Shown here piece after piece: positions 59,590 through 64,000 of a DNA stretch of 64,000 nt. The translations under genes and the position numbers were made by a program. The stretch comes from Aphrophora alni (Eukaryota > Arthropoda > Insecta > Hemiptera > Aphrophoridae). The stretch lies in assembly GCA_963513935.1 (NCBI GenBank), contig OY740765.1:117185362-117249361 (forward strand), given 5' to 3'. A model generated the notes under the pieces. It was not told where the DNA came from. It worked only from the letters and a program-made list of their open reading frames with translations, and did not search any database. The stretch's first letter is position 1. Every line of letters begins with the position of its first letter.

Positions 59590-60905
59590 CGTATAATTAC
59601 AAATTTTCAAATTAGTAATGGCATTATTTTTATACTTAAAGCCCCGTCAAAGTCGCGCGTCTAGTAGGGCTGTGCCCGTTAACGTGTAAACTGTATCAAC
59701 GTATGTTTCTGCTGTAGCCTACTATTTTACTGTTTGTATTTTATTAAATCTAAAACTGTATAAAACGACGACTGGATAATACGAAAATAGTGTGGTGTAA
59801 ATAACCAACGTGATTTTATTTTATCACGCATTGGAATTATTGTAATAATTGATTATAATAACTGATTAATTAACTATTAATTAATTAGTAAATAGTAATA
59901 CAAATAACTCCAAAGCTTATTCCTCTGTAAATAATCATTTTTTATTTATCTAAGAAACAGGCGACAGTCGATTGATGTAGCCTTCTCACTTCTCACTGAA
60001 CACGTGCACTGCACACCTGCACACTGAACAAACAAAGACGCTTGGTCTTCTGTTCTTTCTGGCAGGTTAACGTTAGCAGTTTTTTCATCAGTTAACCATT
60101 GTTAGCGTTAACGACCACCACTAGTGTCTAGAACGTTAAAATTGTTTTACTAAGGAATGTTTCGACTTGTTGGGATGTCTTTAACAATTTTTGACACCGA
60201 TTTATTCTGTTCAAACCGTAACCATGTTGTAGAACTCTTTCAGTATTATATGATTACTAATTTTCAAATTGGTTTTGGCATTAGTTTTATACTGCCCCTT
60301 CAAATTCATGCGTTTAGAACGCTAAAATTTCACTAGGGGATATTTGGACTTATTCGGATGTCTATAACAATTTGTGGTGCCGATTTATTTTGTTCACACT
60401 TTAACCATGTTGTAGAACTTATTCTGTAGTATATAATTACAAATTTTCAAAATGGTAATGGTATTATTTTTATACTTTAAGGCCCGTTAAATTAGCGTGT
60501 TTAGAACGTTAATCTTCTTTTTTTTTACTGAGGAATATTTCAACTTGTTCCGATGCCTATAATAATTTGTGGTACTGATTTATTCACTTGAAACCGGAAT
60601 GACGTTTTAGAAGTGTTTCAGTATTATATAATTATAAATTTTCAAAATGGTAATGGTATTATTTTTATACTTTAAGCCTCGTTAAAGTCGCGCGTTTAGA
60701 GCTTAAAATTTGTTTTACTTAGGAATATTTCTACTTGTTCCGATGTCTATTACAATTTGTAACACCGATTTGTTCTGTTCAAACCGTAACCTAGTCGTAG
60801 AAAAATTTCCGTAGTTTATAATTACAAATTTTCATAATGGCAATGGTACATATTTTTTACTTTAAGCCCCGTCAAATTCGCGTTGTTAGAACTTGAAATG
60901 TTTTT
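59590..60905 (+). repeat. Tandem array, about 187-bp unit, 5 diverged copies
   Basis: The string ATAATTACAAATTTTCAAA and TTTTTATACTTTAAGCCCCG recur at 59604, 60263, 60441, 60638 and 60824. Each copy is followed by CGCG-TTTAGAAC and TTGTTCCGATGTCTAT-like strings. Spacings are 178-197 bp once the inserted 459-bp element plus its duplication is removed from the first interval. The units are about 75-85% alike by eye. There is no coding capacity. Confidence 0.85.
59665..60123. mobile_element. hAT-type MITE with 8-bp target duplication (459 bp)
   Basis: The left end TAGGGCTGTGCCCGTTAACG and the inverted right end TAGTGGTGGTCGTTAACG form imperfect TIRs. GCGTCTAG (59657-59664) and GTGTCTAG (60124-60131) flank it as an 8-bp direct repeat with one difference. 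Neighbouring tandem units without the insert show the empty site as GCGTTTAGAAC. It encodes no transposase. The 8-bp duplication and TAGGG start fit the hAT superfamily. Confidence 0.8.
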
Positions 60906-61737
60906 ACTAATGGGTAATAGTCTGCGTGCTCTCTATGGAGTCTCTAAAATTCTAATTGAATGGTATACATTATAGTCAAGGTCGAGAAAATATTCCCCTA
61001 CTACACGAACTGACTTATATTTTCCAAATTTTATTCTAGTAACTTGATATATAATAACACTGTGTTTGTATAATATTGTCACTTATTTTTCCCACCACCA
61101 GGAAGTAAAAGCTGGTAACACCGTAATTAAATTGGCGGCTATCTTGAGTCAAACCCTACATAGGGTGATAATAATATTAATAACTATGTACATAGGAGTT
61201 GAAAGTCGTACTGATAACTAGGCGAACTGAGACAATTAGTTTTTCTGTTCTACTGATATCGGTGCTATGTATAACACTTGGTTTGAAAAATGATGTGATT
61301 TATCTGTGTGCATATACAATAAAATCTACTGTTGTGTCCATGGCTTTACATGTAAATAATTAAATAATTCGTTATTCGTTTTGAGTTTGACTTTTTTAAG
61401 AGTGGCGGAGTTACATTTAGTGAATTAAATTTTTTTGTTTCATTCCTATCTTTGTTCAATAATACTAAATACAGGTAGTACATGTAACCCTAGCAAAAAA
61501 CCTTCCAAATTACAGTAATTACATAAATTAATTGTTTCCATTTTACCCACACTCTTTTAAGTTTATTTTACACACAAAAAAAGCCTGCAAACATTTTTGG
61601 TAATTGTTAAGGCTAATTATCTGATAACTCGTTTTAAATATTATTTTGTAAAATTCTTTTACTGCATACCTTATACATATTGAAATTGTAATATAATATT
61701 TTTATGGGGAATTCACTTTTTAACTGAAAAATTACAA
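60906..61737. other. Spacer, nothing recognised
   Basis: AT-rich sequence without gene or repeat structure that I can identify. Confidence 0.4.
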
Positions 61738-61911
61738 ATTGAAAAGGGTAATTGTTTACAAAGAAAGTCTCTGCTTTTTTTTTTGCAATTTTTTTAAACG
61801 TTTTCTATACCTATACCTTATTTCTTAATTATAAAATAAGTTTTCAACGCGGAGCTAATTTTTTCACCGAATAATCGCAATTTCAAAACTATGGAATTTA
61901 ATGCATTTATA

Positions 61912-61972
61912 TGTCACCCAAGTCAAGCAACATCGAGCGCGGTTAGTACTTGGATGGTACTTGGCGTGGGAA
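61912..61972 (+). pseudogene. 5S rRNA-derived segment
   Basis: GTCACCCAAGTCAAGCAACA, TCGAGCGCGGTTAGTACTTG and GATGGTACTTGGCGTGGGAA match the middle of metazoan 5S rRNA, with the TFIIIA-binding A box and C box region. It is better preserved over GAGCGCGGTTAGTACTTGG than the copy at 22894-22962. It lacks 5S ends. The flanking GGAATTTAATGCATTTATA is shared with the other copy, so both come from one capture event followed by amplification. Confidence 0.82.
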
Positions 61973-62193
61973 ATTATGCACAGTTTCCTTTTTTTTACAA
62001 ATTTATGCATAGGTTAATAAGTAAGGGCTATATTATATAGCCACCTTACTTAACCTTGTAAGGTAAAAATTCGCGTACATACACATTTTAGTGCCTAACT
62101 CACTTTAATGGACCTTAACCTAGAAAAGTTGAAATTATGTTTTCTTCCAGTAAAAAAATTAGCTCTGTGTTGAAAACTTATTTTATTATTAAT

Positions 62194-62519
62194 GGTAATT
62201 GTTTACTTAAAGGTGGCGCCTTATATCCTGGACTTCTTTTTTTTATCATCTGCTACATACCTTACTTCTTAAGAAATAATAATTTTTTCCTTGCGCAGAT
62301 CACTATTTTTCACTGAAAAATTACAATCTAAATACTACCGAATCCGACATATTTATAGGTTGAAACATAATGGCAATGTTAATAATGTATGGTTTGAGGC
62401 ATGCACATTACACAACGAGACTACGCTAGATCGCTATTTCATATCACAACAGGTTTGTCCAGGTTGCCTTTCGTATGTTTATTGAAGCTAATAATTAGCT
62501 TACTTTGCGTTGTAATTAC

Positions 62520-62557
<38 letters not shown>

Positions 62558-62768
62558 TGGCAAGTATGAGATGTAAATGCGAACATTTGCCAATATGTCT
62601 TACCTATAAATACGTCAGATTTGATAAATTTAGATTGTGATTTTTCAGTGAAAAATAGTGATCTGCGCAAGGAAAACATTATTTATTCTAAAGAAGTAAG
62701 GTTTGTAGTAGATAATTAAAAAAAACAAATCCGGAAATTAAGGCGCCACCTTAAAGTAAACATTTACC
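62194..62768. mobile_element. Nested palindromic element (575 bp) inside 61747-62846
   Basis: The left arm is GGTAATTGTTTACTTAAAGG, TGGCGCCTTATATCC, CTACATACCTTACTTC, CCTTGCGCAGATCACTATTT and TTCACTGAAAAATTACAATC. The right arm, inverted, is GGTAAATGTTTACTTTAAGG, TGGCGCCTTAATTTCC and continues the same way. The arms are about 200 bp. TTATTAA occurs on both sides (62186-62192, 62769-62775), and removal of one copy plus the element restores the outer arm. The centre has a (TA)n tract and CTAGATCGCTATT with TTTATTGAAGCTAATAATTA, also seen in the element at 23198-23602. Confidence 0.85.
62522..62552. repeat. (TA)n microsatellite
   Basis: This TA tract forms the loop of the nested palindromic element. 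Confidence 0.9.
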
Positions 62769-63019
62769 TTATTAACAAATAAGATATGTAGAATATATTA
62801 AAATAAAATTGCAAAAAAGCCATGACTTTATTTGTAAACAATTACCATTGAAAAATACCAAATCACTTATGTACAAAATCGCGGTAATTGGGCAATCTAC
62901 CTTGTCCTGAAGGTAAATATTGAGTGTACATGCCAGTTGAATTTAGTGGCGAAATATCATGAAATTGTTTATTACCTACCATAATTTGAAAGAGTTAGAT
63001 CATATTTGATGTCGGGAGA

Positions 63020-63265
63020 CACTTTTGAAGTACCAAAATCCATTAGTTTAGTAGAAAATAAGAAATATAAAAGTACAAAATTCTGGTGAGGTTACGAATG
63101 CCGATGTTAATATAAATGACTACGTTAGATGGTAAATATGTATAAAGGTTGTCCAAGCGATTTAAGAGTGAAATCTTGGCAATTTGTCTTCAAAATAGTG
63201 TTTTTCCATCAATTTGATACTCAATTTTTATCTCTCGCAATTCATTATTTATTTAACAATCATTG
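63020..63265. repeat. Interspersed repeats R2 and R1, copies at the right edge
   Basis: CATTAGTTTAGTAGAAAATA with GAAATATAAAAGTACAAAAT (R2, like 19855) is followed by GGTAAATATGTATAAAGG, AAGAGTGAAATCTTGGC and TCTCTCGCAATTCATTATTT (R1, like 23915 and 24480). Confidence 0.5.
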
Positions 63266-63398
63266 AAATTGAGCAATTTTTACCATATTCAATTATATAG
63301 CCATATTGATATTAATCGTAGTGCACATTCACACTTAATTCTACAAGTTGATATTACTACGCTTCTATGATATAAGATTCATGATGACTAGGTCTCTG

Positions 63399-63499
63399 AA
63401 ACCCAGACCTAGTAAAAGAACTATAGGTCAGTATATATATATATATATATATAAAATATATATAATGACCTTCCTTGACTTGTAGTTCTTTAACTAGGT
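63399..63499. repeat. Foldback around a (TA)n core
   Basis: ACCTAGTAAAAGAACTATAG with GTCA on the left is mirrored by TGACC and TAGTTCTTTAACTAGGT on the right, with TA repeats between. CCTAGTTAAAGAACTACAGG also occurs at 24285-24304 in intron 1. Confidence 0.65.
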
Positions 63500-64000
63500 G
63501 TAGTTAGAGCAGTAATTCACACTTATTATACGACATCATTGATACTAAATCATTTCTAGTTTGACAGATCTTAAAACAGAACTATTTTTGCCTCACAAAA
63601 TTTAAACTCACGCTATTTTAGCTAGGGTAAACCATTTGAAGTCTGGTTTATGGCATTGTGTTCTACTTATAAAGACCTTTAATTCAATGTACAACTTGAC
63701 CTATGCTCTCATTTAAGATTTCCTACTTATTCCTTGTGGGCTGTACCCCTAGAAAGGTAGTGGTTTAATAAATACATACTAAAATAGGTTTTGGTGTCCA
63801 TTAACAATGTGCAAAACTTTGTAGCTCTATCTGTAATGGTTAAAAAAATAATATATCATCAATCCAGACATAATAAAACATACTTTTGACAATGACAAAT
63901 AATAAATAACAACAACTCATACTTAGGTCACGCCATGACTGACAATACTGACATATACATCGAGCGATGGTACATTCACTAATTTGAATAATGTAGCTAG
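63500..64000. other. Right edge, dispersed repeat pieces
   Basis: CATCGAGCGATGGTACATTC near 63958-63977 is R2-like. The rest is AT-rich without recognised genes. Confidence 0.4.

Larger units (their letters stand above)
61747..62846. mobile_element. Palindromic element with 5S rRNA segment, copy 2, interrupted by a nested element
   Basis: The left arm is GGTAATTGTTTACAAAGAAA, GCAATTTTTTTAAACG, CTTATTTCTTAATTATAAAA, TAAGTTTTCAACGCGGAGCT and AATTTTTTCACC. The inverse right arm is split: AAATTAGCTCTGTGTTGAAA, ACTTATTTTATTATTAA, then, after the nested element, CAAATAAGATATGTAG ... GTAAACAATTACC. The flanks are ATTGAAAAG and ATTGAAAAA, a 9-bp duplication with one change. Without the insert the element is about 517 bp. 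The length of duplication and long arms fit Mutator-like or hAT-like non-autonomous elements. No protein is encoded. Confidence 0.85.

Overview
This window is nuclear DNA of an arthropod, most likely an insect. It is very AT-rich, has spliced genes with GT-AG introns, and carries many eukaryotic transposon families: piggyBac, PIF/Harbinger, mariner, hAT, non-LTR (Jockey-like and RTE-like) and Penelope-like. The species cannot be named from the sequence. Nothing looks bacterial or viral.

The one host gene I can identify runs on the minus strand. Its first three coding exons lie at 25207-25341, 11266-11427 and 7989-8132. They join in phase into 147 residues that match the N-terminus of RMC1 (C18orf8/Mic1; Bulli in Drosophila), a subunit of the MON1-CCZ1-RMC1 complex that activates Rab7. 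Intron 1 is about 13.8 kb and intron 2 about 3.1 kb. I found no later exon between 1 and 7988, so the gene probably continues past the left edge. Both introns are filled with mobile elements.

Layout. 1-600: broken piggyBac fragment. 898-3273: a second piggyBac element, complete with inverted ends and TTAA sites but a dead transposase. 4255-4720: mariner remnant. 6650-7450: inverted-repeat element. 7989-8132: RMC1 exon 3. 8304-8760: foldback element. 9024-11017: two-gene Harbinger element inside intron 2, its transposase lacking the third catalytic residue. 11266-11427: RMC1 exon 2. 11428-25206: RMC1 intron 1, with two non-LTR remnants, an inverted pair of an unknown repeat, and a cluster of palindromic elements, one carrying a piece of 5S rRNA gene. 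25207-25341: RMC1 exon 1. 25980-26431: non-LTR remnant cut by the satellite.

26432-52013 is an unbroken head-to-tail satellite of about 102 monomers of about 250 bp. It begins about 1.1 kb upstream of the RMC1 start codon and has higher-order structure at several scales: dimers, trimers, tetramers, a 5+4 nonamer, and 30-35-monomer blocks. A diverged piece of monomer sits 1.1 kb beyond its right end.

52014-64000 holds another piggyBac remnant, an RTE-like C-terminus, a Penelope-like reverse transcriptase with Penelope-type terminal motifs nearby, a short tandem array of about 187 bp units split by a hAT-type MITE with an 8-bp target duplication, and a palindromic element with a 5S segment into which a second palindromic element has inserted. 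No intact transposase or reverse transcriptase was found. The most interesting parts are the satellite beside a conserved gene and the nested palindromic family with 5S rRNA segments.
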